A stretch of 64,000 nt of DNA, taken from positions 2,418,001-2,482,000 of the forward strand of contig OY764869.1 in assembly GCA_963668585.1 (NCBI GenBank), written 5' to 3'. The notes below the pieces were generated by a model. The model was given only the letters and a program-made list of their open reading frames with translations, made no database searches and was not told the origin of the DNA. The translations under genes and the position numbers were made by a program. The first letter of the stretch is position 1; the number at the start of each line of letters is the position of its first letter. Positions 1-8,085 of this stretch are shown in pieces. Source of the stretch: Bin87 sp963668585 (GTDB lineage: Bacteria; Chloroflexota; Dehalococcoidia; Lucifugimonadales; UBA3495).

Positions 1-236
1 CGCTCGTCTCCCGACGACAGCATCACGTCCCGGTAGTCCACCCACCGACCCGGCCAGTCCTCCTCCGGAGGGTCGGCGCGGCCCAGGTCGATGTTGCCCA
101 GGTCGTCCTCGACCTCGGCGATCAGCCGTTCCACCGCCTGGTCGATGGACTCGTACTCTCCGGCCGGCCAGGGACGAACCTCCGACTCAGAGAGGTCGTG
201 CAGCGTCGGCGACGGGGGTGTGGCTAGCGGGGGCAC
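1..236 (-). CDS. Unknown gene, 3' part outside window
   Basis: The first 78 codons of a gene that runs off the left edge. I read it from a GTG at 236 because a GAGG lies about 8 bases upstream and the codon follows the stop of the upstream membrane gene by 3 bases, as in a tight operon. The visible protein starts Pro/Thr-rich (PPLATPPSPTLHDL) and is then acidic (VEDDLGNIDL). No family is recognisable. It closes the visible part of a leftward string of small genes that look phage- or plasmid-like, but nothing in the protein itself shows its role. Confidence 0.55.
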   Translation of the reverse strand, partial: MPPLATPPSPTLHDLSESEVRPWPAGEYESIDQAVERLIAEVEDDLGNIDLGRADPPEEDWPGRWVDYRDVMLSSGDE

Positions 237-239
237 GGG

Positions 240-812
240 TTACGCCTCGGCGGTTTCGGTCGACGAGTCCGTCAACTGGCGCTGCGGCGCGAACCGCTTC
301 AGGTCCCGCCAGAATATGAACGCCAGCGCCGCGGCTCCGGCCAGCATGATCGCGGCCACCAGGAAGAGGGCGGCCGCTACGCCCAGGGTCGGGTCCGTGC
401 GCGGGGCTTGTTCAGCCCAGCCCAGGGCGATCCGGGCATGGCTGACGCCGGCCATCGCGAAGATCGCCCCGCCCAGGATGCCCGCGCCAATGACAATCGC
501 TATCACCGGCAGGTTGAAATAGGTGCAGCGGTCGCGCTTCCGCTTTTCCGCGGAGTCCAGGTCCTCGTCGGGAATCGTCATGGGAAGGTGTTTGCCCATG
601 CGGTGTCCGCACATGAACACCACCGCCAGCGCGGCAACGGTCGCCAGCAGCATCGCGCCGGCCCACCACCATCGCTGGTCTTCCAGGCCGTGGATCGCCA
701 ATTTGAGACTGAACATGGCAACACCGCCCGCGGCCAGGCCCAGCAAAATGTAAAGGGAGCCCAGGATCAGGTCCTTGCGGCCGGTTTGCCGAAGTCTGCT
801 CAGGAAGTCCAT
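240..812 (-). CDS. Four-helix membrane protein, unknown
   Basis: A 190-residue integral membrane protein with four hydrophobic stretches at roughly residues 15-36, 48-68, 101-124 and 142-168. Between helices 2 and 3 lies a charged loop (DEDLDSAEKRKRDR) that probably faces the cytoplasm. No catalytic motif is visible and I do not recognise the family. The start is one base before the stop of the upstream HTH gene (stop 814-816), so the two are likely co-translated. It belongs to the leftward gene string 1-1382. Confidence 0.6.
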   Translation of the reverse strand: MDFLSRLRQTGRKDLILGSLYILLGLAAGGVAMFSLKLAIHGLEDQRWWWAGAMLLATVAALAVVFMCGHRMGKHLPMTIPDEDLDSAEKRKRDRCTYFNLPVIAIVIGAGILGGAIFAMAGVSHARIALGWAEQAPRTDPTLGVAAALFLVAAIMLAGAAALAFIFWRDLKRFAPQRQLTDSSTETAEA

Positions 813-813
813 G

Positions 814-1059
814 TTATGGCTGTTCCTTGTAATGCTGCCGGTTGGCCACGCGGCGGATGGTGTGGTAGCTGCAGACTTCCCTGAAGTGTTCGTTCCAGAT
901 GCGGTAGGGCGGTATCCCCAGCGATGCCAACTCGCGGATCAGCCCCACTTCCTCGTTGGTCAGTTTCCTCGTCATCCTCTGGTCCGGACCGGCGAAGGGT
1001 TCGCCGTTGCCGTGCTCCAGGAGGTCGAAGCCGTCGATGGGGGGCGCCGCCAGCGTCAT
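814..1059 (-). CDS. Small HTH-like protein
   Basis: An 81-residue protein. The segment from about residue 33 to 78 (LTNEEVGLIRELASLGIPP, then YRIWNEHFREVCSYHTIRRV) has the pattern of the helix-turn-helix found in recombinases and in phage HNH proteins: a helix, a G-x-P/S turn and a recognition helix ending TIRRV. Its start overlaps the stop of the upstream zinc-motif gene (ATGA at 1056-1059), which indicates translational coupling. DNA binding is inferred from the pattern only. Confidence 0.6.
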   Translation of the reverse strand: MTLAAPPIDGFDLLEHGNGEPFAGPDQRMTRKLTNEEVGLIRELASLGIPPYRIWNEHFREVCSYHTIRRVANRQHYKEQP

Positions 1060-1382
1060 GCGAAACGCCTGGCCTCGTTCGGGCGGCGCACCGGTAGGTC
1101 CGGATGACGTTCTCGGAGCTGTTCGTAGTTCTGCGGCTCGTTTTCGTTGATGCAGCGCTGGCAGCGGGTTTTCCCCGGTACTGCAGCGTTTTCACAGCTG
1201 GCGCACTGTCTAGGCGTCCGGCCGCCGGTTACGTCCAGGTACTCGTCCAGTTCATCTGCCGTCATATTTCCAACCGGAGATTGCTCGGCTCCGCTCGGTT
1301 CATCTCGCCGCCCGGGCCAACGCAGGCCGTGGATCGGTGGTTGCGGCGCTTGCTGCTCGTCTCTGTGCTCTATGATCGGCAT
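1056..1382 (-). CDS. Zinc-finger-like small protein
   Basis: A 108-residue protein with a four-cysteine motif near residue 60-80 (CASCENAAVPGKTRCQRC), the spacing of a treble-clef or zinc-ribbon site. A GAGAGGAG Shine-Dalgarno sequence precedes the ATG at 1382. The C-terminus is basic (RRPNEARRFA). Such mini zinc proteins are common in phage genomes, and several more occur at 16-23 kb. First gene of the leftward string that ends at the window edge. Function unknown. Confidence 0.6.
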   Translation of the reverse strand: MPIIEHRDEQQAPQPPIHGLRWPGRRDEPSGAEQSPVGNMTADELDEYLDVTGGRTPRQCASCENAAVPGKTRCQRCINENEPQNYEQLRERHPDLPVRRPNEARRFA

Positions 1383-1493
1383 CGCGCTCCTCTCTAGGGG
1401 GTGTGGGTGCGGCAGGCGAAATCTTGGTTCCTTAAATATCTATACCGGCGTGGGGCGTCCCCCTTTTTTGACAGGATTTCTGACAGTTGGGCC

Positions 1494-1808
1494 TCATCCG
1501 GCCGCCATCTGGTGCAGTCGGCCATCCTTGAATGCGCTGACCAACCAGGGTCGGCTGAATCGGCCGATTCGGCCGTACCGACGAGCCACGGAGCTCTTGG
1601 ACTGCCCAGACTCCAAAGCGGTAAGGATGGTCCTGGCTAATTGAGGATCCAGCTCGGTGCGGGGGCGTCCGACCGGTACGTCGTCCCAATCGCCCAAGGA
1701 ATCCAACCTACGATGCAGTTCATCCTGGTCGTAAGCACGCAGGCGCTGGCTCAAGGCCGCTGGGTCTTTGGCGTCTGGGTGGAAGTCGATTTGCCGGTAA
1801 TCCAACAT
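1494..1808 (-). CDS. HTH domain protein, unknown
   Basis: A 104-residue protein. The C-terminal half (ARTILTALESGQSKSSVARR) resembles the helix-turn-helix of resolvases and transposase-associated regulators (x-SGxS-x-x-x-VARRYG). The N-terminal half (DQDELHRRLDSLGDWDDVP) is acidic and helical. It stands alone between two gaps; the sequence TTTCTGACAG occurs on both sides (about 1474 and 1850). It may be a regulator or a fragment of a mobile element. Confidence 0.45.
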   Translation of the reverse strand: MLDYRQIDFHPDAKDPAALSQRLRAYDQDELHRRLDSLGDWDDVPVGRPRTELDPQLARTILTALESGQSKSSVARRYGRIGRFSRPWLVSAFKDGRLHQMAAG

Positions 1809-2264
1809 GGCTGGAATATCGGCAAAATCAGTCCGACACGCAAATAATTTCTGACAGGGTTTCCGACGAAATCACGCACATAAACGGTAAAGTGGCGTTC
1901 CCAGGCCGGACGAATTTTCGCGCGAACCTATCTCCCAAAGGGCTTGTCGTGGTTTTATGCTCTGATTACCTTTGGCCAGTTTTTCAAAATGCGGAGATCA
2001 TCCCGGTAACTGCGGGGCGTTTCCCAGGGAACGCTCACGCCCACTCCCGGTCGGCGGCTTTGCGTGATATATTGACCGGGGCGGTCGTGGCCATCGGCGG
2101 GGCAATGTCCCGCAGACCAATGCGATGTTTAGGTCAATGACGCCCGGGGATATGACGGTCCGGCTGAACGGTGGCTACCCCCTACCGCGAAGCCGGACCG
2201 TCTCGCTTGCATCCAACCGCGAGAGCGCGCACCGATTGCACGCTGTTCAACAGGGGCTTGTTCA
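1809..2264. other. Gap without a convincing gene
   Basis: About 450 bases. Open frames here are short and have no recognisable content. A possible weak promoter region for the NYN gene lies near 2060-2110, but I cannot assign -35 and -10 boxes with confidence. Confidence 0.4.
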
Positions 2265-3005
2265 ATGAGTCAATCGCCAAACGGCGTGCTGATCGCCATC
2301 GACTGGGAAAACATCCGCCGCGGCGCCCAGATTTACCAGCGCTCTGTGAGGCCGGCCGACCTATGTCGCGCCGTGCGACAGGTGGGGTCCATATTCGGTG
2401 AAGTGCTGGGCGGCAAGGCCTTCTGCGACTGGTCCCTGCGGTCCGACGACGGCCGCCAGTTCGCTGAGCACGGCATCACGCCGTACCACGCCCCTCGCAC
2501 CAGTGCCGGCAAGGACCGGTCCGACCCCGCCATCCTATTGGAGGTCTACGAGTGGATCCGCGACCGCGACGATTGCGGCACAGTCATACTGGGCTCTGGC
2601 GACTCCGACTTCCAGATCCTGGTGGACCGTGACCGCACCTAAGGGCGACGCACCGCTCTGTGCGCTTTCAGCGCGTCGGTCTGCCGAGACATGCTGGCCA
2701 CAGCTCCGTTGTTTCCACTGGAAGCTGAATTAGGCATCCAGATGGCCGATCACGGCGACGTCAATGGGCCTGGCGGGGGATCCCCAGCAGGTTCAGGCCC
2801 ACGCTGATGATCTGCTGCAACGGTTCGTCAGAGAGATGCGCAACCTGGAAAGCCGGTTGAACTTCGTCGGCCACAGCATGCTGTGCGGCCAGTGGATGTT
2901 AGACTGGGGCGGGCCTCGAATGAGCACGAGTGTCGTCGGTTGGTTGACGAGTACCAGAGGGTTAGAAGCATAATAGTCCACCACGTCTATGCTGGCCGGC
3001 AATCA
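2265..3005 (+). pseudogene. NYN-domain (DUF88/LabA-like) nuclease, broken
   Basis: A decayed NYN (PIN-like) gene; the family comprises metal-dependent ribonuclease-like proteins. The intact front reads AIDWENIRRG (first acidic centre) and then ILGSGDSDFQ (second acidic centre), to residue 125. A TAA at 2641-2643 stops it, yet the same frame goes on with family-like sequence (CAFSASVCRDMLATAPLFP) to a TGA near 2805. C-terminal sequence resumes in another frame (RFVREMRNLESRLNFVGHSM, about 2818-2880) and after a further shift near 2915 ends ECRRLVDEYQRV. At least three lesions are therefore needed to explain it. The remaining N-terminal 125 residues keep the acidic residues, so a truncated product could still fold, but I consider it a pseudogene. 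Confidence 0.75.
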
Positions 3006-3132
3006 ACGTCGGTCTCCTGCAAGCGCCACTGTGTATAACATTTCGGCGGGGCCCGGTAGCGGGCTAACTCCCGGAGCTGCCAGGACGACACAATCAACGA
3101 ACCGGAAGACACGCCAGGCGAGACTGTTACCT

Positions 3133-5982
3133 GTGTCCGGACGATTAGCAATACTTCCCAGATTACTCTTCTGCAGCGTGGTGGCTGCGATAATAGTCAC
3201 CGGGTGCACGAAGGCCGAAGCGCCTGCGGCTCCCTTTACCTCTTCGGGAACGAACCCGGAGGCGCAGACGACAATCAACCTTACTCCTCCACCCACTGCA
3301 ACGCCGATACCCTCTCCGCCGGAACGGTCCACTCCCGAACGTACTCGGGTTAGATCCGCCACGCCGACGCCCACGCCCATGCGAGAACCGCAGCCCACAC
3401 CGGAACCGACGGTCGGGCCGACGCTCGAAACATCGGCGGCGGAGTTGTACGCACTAACCGCGCCGTCCATCGCATGGGTGAGTTCGACACGCAGCCAAGG
3501 CAGCGCCGTAGTGATAGAGGGCAACTACCTCCTCACCAACCTGCACGTGGTCTGGCCGGACCGAGCCGTAACACTGGTCTTTCCCGACCGGCAGCGTCTG
3601 GACCACGTTCCGGTCATCGCCACCGACCCGATGAGTGACCTCGCACTCCTGGGTCCGATAGAGTTCGACGGCGAGACGCTGGCTTTTCGCGACCCCACCG
3701 ATCTCGCGGTCGGCTCGCGCCTTTTCCTGGTCGGCTATCCCGGCGAGGTGGAAACATTCCCGGTGCCCACGATCGTGGATGGCGTGCTCTCCCGGACCCG
3801 ACACTGGCTGGCCCCGGGTCTCACGTTCCTACAGACCGACGCTGCCACGGCCGGAGGCCAGAGCGGCGGCGCCCTGATCGATTCCGAAGGACGCTTACTG
3901 GGGATCTCGGGCTTCAAATTCACCGAAGCCAACTACGCGCTGGTGCTGTCATCGGGCAACATCGCACCCATCGTCGCAAAGCTAAAAAGAGGGGAACCCG
4001 CGTCGATACTTGGAAAACGCGACCTCCCCGAATACGGTGGCGAGTTCGACGCTAAAATCGCGCTCGCCAGCCGCTGGAGAACTGAACGTTTCGCGTTCGA
4101 GACAACCGGCGGGAAACCCGTCCGTTTCAATCCGAACTGCGATGGCGAGGGCAAATTGCGGATACTAAACGCCCGGGACGAGACCCACGAGGCCGACGCC
4201 GGCGTCACGCAGTTGGAGGCAACTCTTTCCCAGGGCGGCGTACATTTCCTGGAATTCCAGGCAACCTCCGACCGGCCGCTTACCTGCGACCTGATGAGCA
4301 CCATCAGATTGCAGCCCCTCGACGACCCGGACGACGGCCGGATACTGGAGCCGGGCGACGCTATCGCGGGCAGCCTGGACTATTTCTTCGACACAGACTG
4401 GTACATTCTCGAGCTGGACGAGGGCATAAAGGTCAGGGTCACAGCAGACTCCCTCAACGTGGACACCGTGGTCCACGTGCACTGCACCGCCTGCGGAGCC
4501 GGCCATTACGCCGTTGACGACGACAGCGGCGGAGGACTGTTCGGGAACAACTCCCAGGTCGTCTACCTGTCGCCCCAAAAGGGCCGCTATTTCGTAACCG
4601 TCTCCCAGAAAACGAAATCCCAGGGAGGTTATTACCTCTCCGTAACAAAGGCGCCCCCAAGCGCCACCCTCACTGAAATCAAGACGCTCCAGGTTGGCCC
4701 CGAGTCGCCGGACATCGATCAGATGCTGGAAAACGCCTACCAGTGCCTCGCGGGAGCGAACGAATTCAGGGAAGCCTTTCTAGCCACGCTGGAACAAGGG
4801 CTGGTGGATCAGGGCATGACTGAAGAGGGCGCCCGCGCCACCGCACTGTCGTGGCTGGAGAACAAGGAACTCATGCTCGCCATGTTCCGGTCGGCAGCCG
4901 AGAAAGAAGAGTGGGACCTGCAGAATGAATGGTATCAACACTGCGTCGAACGCCAGGTTCCGGCAGAGCCCCTGCCGGGTTCGGCGCTGCCCACCACCGC
5001 ATCCGGCGGCGTGCACACATCCCCACCCAAAGCGGGCCGCATCCAACACAACCCGAACAAGGACACCATCAAAAGCCACCACGCCGGTGTAACGGTGAAA
5101 GACGCGATCATCAGTGCCACCTTCAAAAACCCATACAGCGCCCAGTCGGGCCAGTGGGACTACGGGTTCTACATCCGCGACGACCGACGAACCAACAGAG
5201 GCACCTTCATGTACCTGGCGGTCACCAGCGAAGGGAACTGGCACCTGAAATGGCGTGACCGGGCCACCAAGGCAACCCAGACGATACAGCAAGGTACGGT
5301 CGACAACCTGCACACAGGTCTTGGCGAAGAGAACACCCTGTGGGTTGCCGCCATCGGCAACCGCGGAGTTTTCTTCTTCAACAACGAATTCGTCTCAATG
5401 CTTGAACTATCCGCGTCCAACCGGGCCGGAGACGCCGCCGTCATCACTGGTGTGTTCTCCGGCAACGAACAAATCGGAAGAACCACCCGCTACCGGGAAT
5501 TCCGGGTCCTTCCGCTGGAAAGGACCCACGGAACGAAGAGCGAGTACGTCGTCCCCGTCGGGATCCAAGGGGGTGGCCAACAAACGGAGGTCGCCGCCCG
5601 CGACTTAGTCACAGAGGCTAGGTTCATGATTGACCCGAATTCCCGTTGGCAGCGGGCCTTTGCCCTCCACGGAAAGGACGGAGCGGCCGGACACATCGCC
5701 GGAGTCGACCACAGGGAACTGTGGTTCCATCGCATCTGCGACCAGGACGGCTGCGCCGCTCAGGAAGAAGGACCGCTGCCGCAGGACACCGGCGACGAGG
5801 TCTACCTGTTGTTCTTCGCGTTCGGTGCCAACGGCCTCCTTTTCGTGGACGACCAGTTCGTGGCCCATCTCGACCTGGCGGATCAGCCGAACGAACGCGA
5901 ACTCAGTCTGGCTGTCGGCACCTACGACGGCGATGTGGGCCGCGTACAGATGCGGAACTTCAGCGTTTGGACCACTCAATAG
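3133..5982 (+). CDS. Secreted trypsin-like serine protease, lipoprotein
   Basis: A large exported protease of the trypsin/HtrA fold. I chose the GTG at 3133 because it gives a normal 25-residue lipoprotein signal (GRLAILPRLL, hydrophobic core, lipobox VTGC). An ATG at 2989 in the same frame would add 48 residues of non-signal sequence. A Thr/Pro spacer (about residues 50-95) leads to the protease domain with the triad His138 (TNLHVV), Asp169 (SDLALL) and Ser244 (GGQSGGALID). There is no PDZ domain. Residues about 407-504 match a bacterial pre-peptidase C-terminal (PPC) beta-domain. Two further beta-rich repeats follow (around FKNPYSAQSGQWDYGFYIRD and at the end, LFVDDQFVAHLDL), a concanavalin-like arrangement that I recall from Chloroflexota surface proteins. 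Likely a surface-anchored protease; its substrate is unknown. Confidence 0.85.
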   Translation: MSGRLAILPRLLFCSVVAAIIVTGCTKAEAPAAPFTSSGTNPEAQTTINLTPPPTATPIPSPPERSTPERTRVRSATPTPTPMREPQPTPEPTVGPTLETSAAELYALTAPSIAWVSSTRSQGSAVVIEGNYLLTNLHVVWPDRAVTLVFPDRQRLDHVPVIATDPMSDLALLGPIEFDGETLAFRDPTDLAVGSRLFLVGYPGEVETFPVPTIVDGVLSRTRHWLAPGLTFLQTDAATAGGQSGGALIDSEGRLLGISGFKFTEANYALVLSSGNIAPIVAKLKRGEPASILGKRDLPEYGGEFDAKIALASRWRTERFAFETTGGKPVRFNPNCDGEGKLRILNARDETHEADAGVTQLEATLSQGGVHFLEFQATSDRPLTCDLMSTIRLQPLDDPDDGRILEPGDAIAGSLDYFFDTDWYILELDEGIKVRVTADSLNVDTVVHVHCTACGAGHYAVDDDSGGGLFGNNSQVVYLSPQKGRYFVTVSQKTKSQGGYYLSVTKAPPSATLTEIKTLQVGPESPDIDQMLENAYQCLAGANEFREAFLATLEQGLVDQGMTEEGARATALSWLENKELMLAMFRSAAEKEEWDLQNEWYQHCVERQVPAEPLPGSALPTTASGGVHTSPPKAGRIQHNPNKDTIKSHHAGVTVKDAIISATFKNPYSAQSGQWDYGFYIRDDRRTNRGTFMYLAVTSEGNWHLKWRDRATKATQTIQQGTVDNLHTGLGEENTLWVAAIGNRGVFFFNNEFVSMLELSASNRAGDAAVITGVFSGNEQIGRTTRYREFRVLPLERTHGTKSEYVVPVGIQGGGQQTEVAARDLVTEARFMIDPNSRWQRAFALHGKDGAAGHIAGVDHRELWFHRICDQDGCAAQEEGPLPQDTGDEVYLLFFAFGANGLLFVDDQFVAHLDLADQPNERELSLAVGTYDGDVGRVQMRNFSVWTTQ

Positions 5983-6389
5983 ACCGTCATCAGTAGCCCT
6001 CGCTGCCATTGGTCGCGCTCGGCTTTACGACAAACACGCCGCGCACCGCGACTTTCGGGTCGTTGGACACCGGCGGCGCGTCAGAGCCAGCATCAAAACA
6101 ATCGCAACGCCTCGACAGAGTCCCCTACCGTGACACCAGACCTTTGTTACAGGATCCTTTCGATGGTCCCAAATCGGTATCAATAAGAGGCCCGGAGCCA
6201 CCTCATTGGCCAGACGGGCTAAGATTACGGAATCCGTCGCCCTCACTTTGAAGCCGTACGGTGAGAGCGACGGGTTTTGTCATATCAAGATACGAAATCC
6301 GCAATCAACGGCCACCGATTGCGAGCGGCGAAAATCGGAATCTGGCCGGTGCTAGGATCCCCCGAATGAATCGGTTTACGTAACAATCC
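5983..6389. other. Gap after the protease gene
   Basis: About 400 bases with no convincing gene. The short frames here are low-quality and lack ribosome binding sites. A degenerate extra copy of the following tandem repeat may begin near 6365 (AATCGGTTTACG). Confidence 0.4.
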
Positions 6390-6550
6390 TTGTGTGAACC
6401 AAACTAAGTATCAAAACGCCCATCAATTCAGTTATGGCGACTCGAGGTAAACTGCATTGTGTGAAGCAATCTCGGTATCAAAACGCTCGCGAAATCGGTT
6501 ATGGCGACCAGACGTAAAACTGCATTGTGTGAGCCAATCTGGACATCAAA
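6390..6550. repeat. 67-68 bp tandem repeat, about 2.4 copies
   Basis: Units begin TTGTGTGA at 6390, 6457 and 6525, giving periods of 67 and 68 bases; the third copy is partial. Conserved blocks inside the unit are GTATCAAAACG, GTTATGGCGAC and GTAAA(A)CTGCATTGTGTGA. It lies immediately downstream of the leftward membrane gene 6590-7093. No coding frame crosses it. Confidence 0.8.
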
Positions 6551-6589
6551 TGGTTGGCGGGCCAACCTAGTTTCAACTTGGGCTGTAAT

Positions 6590-7093
6590 TCATCCAGAGG
6601 TTCTGTTGCGCCTGACTTGTCGGATGGTGTCGAAGCAAACCCAAAGTGGTAGCGTCGCGTAGTAAGACGAAACCGCTGTCATAAGGATCAGTCGTATCGA
6701 ATCAATTTCACCAATCTGAGGGAACGTTTGAAATGCCCGATCCACGACTACGACTCCACCGAGGTGTGCAATAAATTGCCACATGCTCGAATGGAATACT
6801 ATCGCAAGAACCGGATGGGCGCGGAAAGGCCCATCCAACAAATCACCAGGGGCCACTTTTTGGGATTCTATCAGCCAACGAAGTTGAAGAGCAGCGTTTT
6901 CGTACAAAAATAGCTGGAACGCCAAAGTGACTCCACCCAATATGACACCGACTGTCATCATCATGAGGGCGAACGGGTGAGTTACCAGCCCTGCAGCCAT
7001 GTACGCTACTGCAGCCGCCAATGCCGCTCCGTACCATCTAGACCTCCCAACTCGAAGCTCGTAGATCATTAATCTGAAGCTATATGTTTCCAT
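6590..7093 (-). CDS. Membrane protein, unknown
   Basis: A 167-residue membrane protein. Hydrophobic segments lie at about residues 22-40 (AALAAAVAYMAAGLV), 42-65 (ALMMMTVGVILGGVTLAF), 94-115 (VLAIVFHSSMWQFIAHLGGV) and 132-152. The C-terminus is basic (RQVRRNRTSG), suggesting it faces the cytoplasm. There is no clear Shine-Dalgarno sequence before the ATG at 7093. It separates the protease and methyltransferase genes, and I do not recognise its family. Confidence 0.6.
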   Translation of the reverse strand: METYSFRLMIYELRVGRSRWYGAALAAAVAYMAAGLVTHPFALMMMTVGVILGGVTLAFQLFLYENAALQLRWLIESQKVAPGDLLDGPFRAHPVLAIVFHSSMWQFIAHLGGVVVVDRAFQTFPQIGEIDSIRLILMTAVSSYYATLPLWVCFDTIRQVRRNRTSG

Positions 7094-7121
7094 TGCCGGT
7101 ACGCTGGTCTGGGGGCATAGC

Positions 7122-8085
7122 TCACGCCGCGATCCCCAACTCTCGCAGCCTAGCCATCAAGTATTCCTGTGGTCGGTCGCCTTTGACGCTGTTGCAGTGT
7201 CCGCACAGCAACTGGAGGTTTTCGATGTGGTCGGTGCCGCCACGACTCTCCGGAATAATGTGGTCGATGGTGAAGTTCCGGAACGGGAACTCGCTGCGAC
7301 AACCGTTGCACCGCCCCTCCTGTTGGCCGAACAGGACGTGCTTGTTCTGGCGGTAGGGCACTGGCGCGTCGATATCGGTACGCCTGGGGATGTCAGTACG
7401 GGCGGTGACGAACCCGTGGTGGAACAGGCCGCCCATGGACTGCTGCAGGCGCACGTTAACGAGTTCGACAGCCTTCGGCGAGATGTCTATTCCTATCCAG
7501 CGCTGTTCCAAGTTGTGGGCGGCCACGCAGGCAGTGGCGCACCCGCAGAACGGGTCTAGCACAACGTCGCCCTCGTTCGACGACGCTTTTATAATGCGCT
7601 CGAGAAGGGCGAGAGGTTTTTGAGTCGGGTAGCCGACGCGTTCGCGTCCAGCAGTCTGGGGTATGTCATTCCAATCGTCGGTCGCGGTACGCCCCGGCGA
7701 TTGGTCCAAATAGTACTTGTACTGTGGAACCGCACCCGGTTTCAGTTGCACCACGATCCCGTCTTCGTAAGCTTGCTGCATTCGCTCACGGGTCCACCGC
7801 CAAACCCTGGTGATCCCCAGGAACTCGTAGGTAAGGTTCGGACGGTCGCTACTTGGATTGAGCAACGGGAGGAGACGGTACCGTCTGCCATCGTCATCGG
7901 TGTATTTGTAGGCTTTTTCCACGTAAGTCGGGTCATGTTCCACGAACACTTTGTGGAACGTTACCTTATCCCCTTTGGAGTATCGAAGGATAAGGTCCCG
8001 ATTGTTGGGGAAATTCACGGCGTGCAGGCTCTTGGGGTTCGACCGCTTCCACGATATTTCGTTCCTGAAATTGCTCTGTCCTAAG
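7122..8085 (-). pseudogene. DNA methyltransferase-HNH fusion, C-terminal part
   Basis: The 3' part of a DNA (adenine/cytosine-N4) methyltransferase cut in two by an insertion sequence. It resumes exactly at the insertion point (LGQSNFRNEISWKR), then shows the ESPxGRxxxDxW-type region (DQSPGRTATDDWNDIP), GYPTQKPLALL, and the SAM-binding motif VLDPFCGCATA, followed by WIGIDI. The last ~60 residues form an HNH nuclease-like zinc module (CNGCRSEF, IDHIIPESRGG, LLCGHCN). Removing the IS and one copy of its 5-bp target duplication restores a single 456-codon frame with the part at 9542-9953. The fragment alone lacks the DPPF catalytic motif and so should be inactive. Confidence 0.85.
8081..8085. 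repeat. Target-site duplication (left copy) of the IS
   Basis: CTAAG at 8081-8085 is repeated at 9542-9546 on the far side of the insertion. The five bases contain the YTAR pattern (CTAA) preferred by IS701-type elements. Confidence 0.8.

Noticed and set aside
6390..6550. CRISPR array
   Set aside because: The repeat unit is contiguous with imperfect similarity across its whole length, with no constant repeat and variable spacer pattern, and there are no cas genes.
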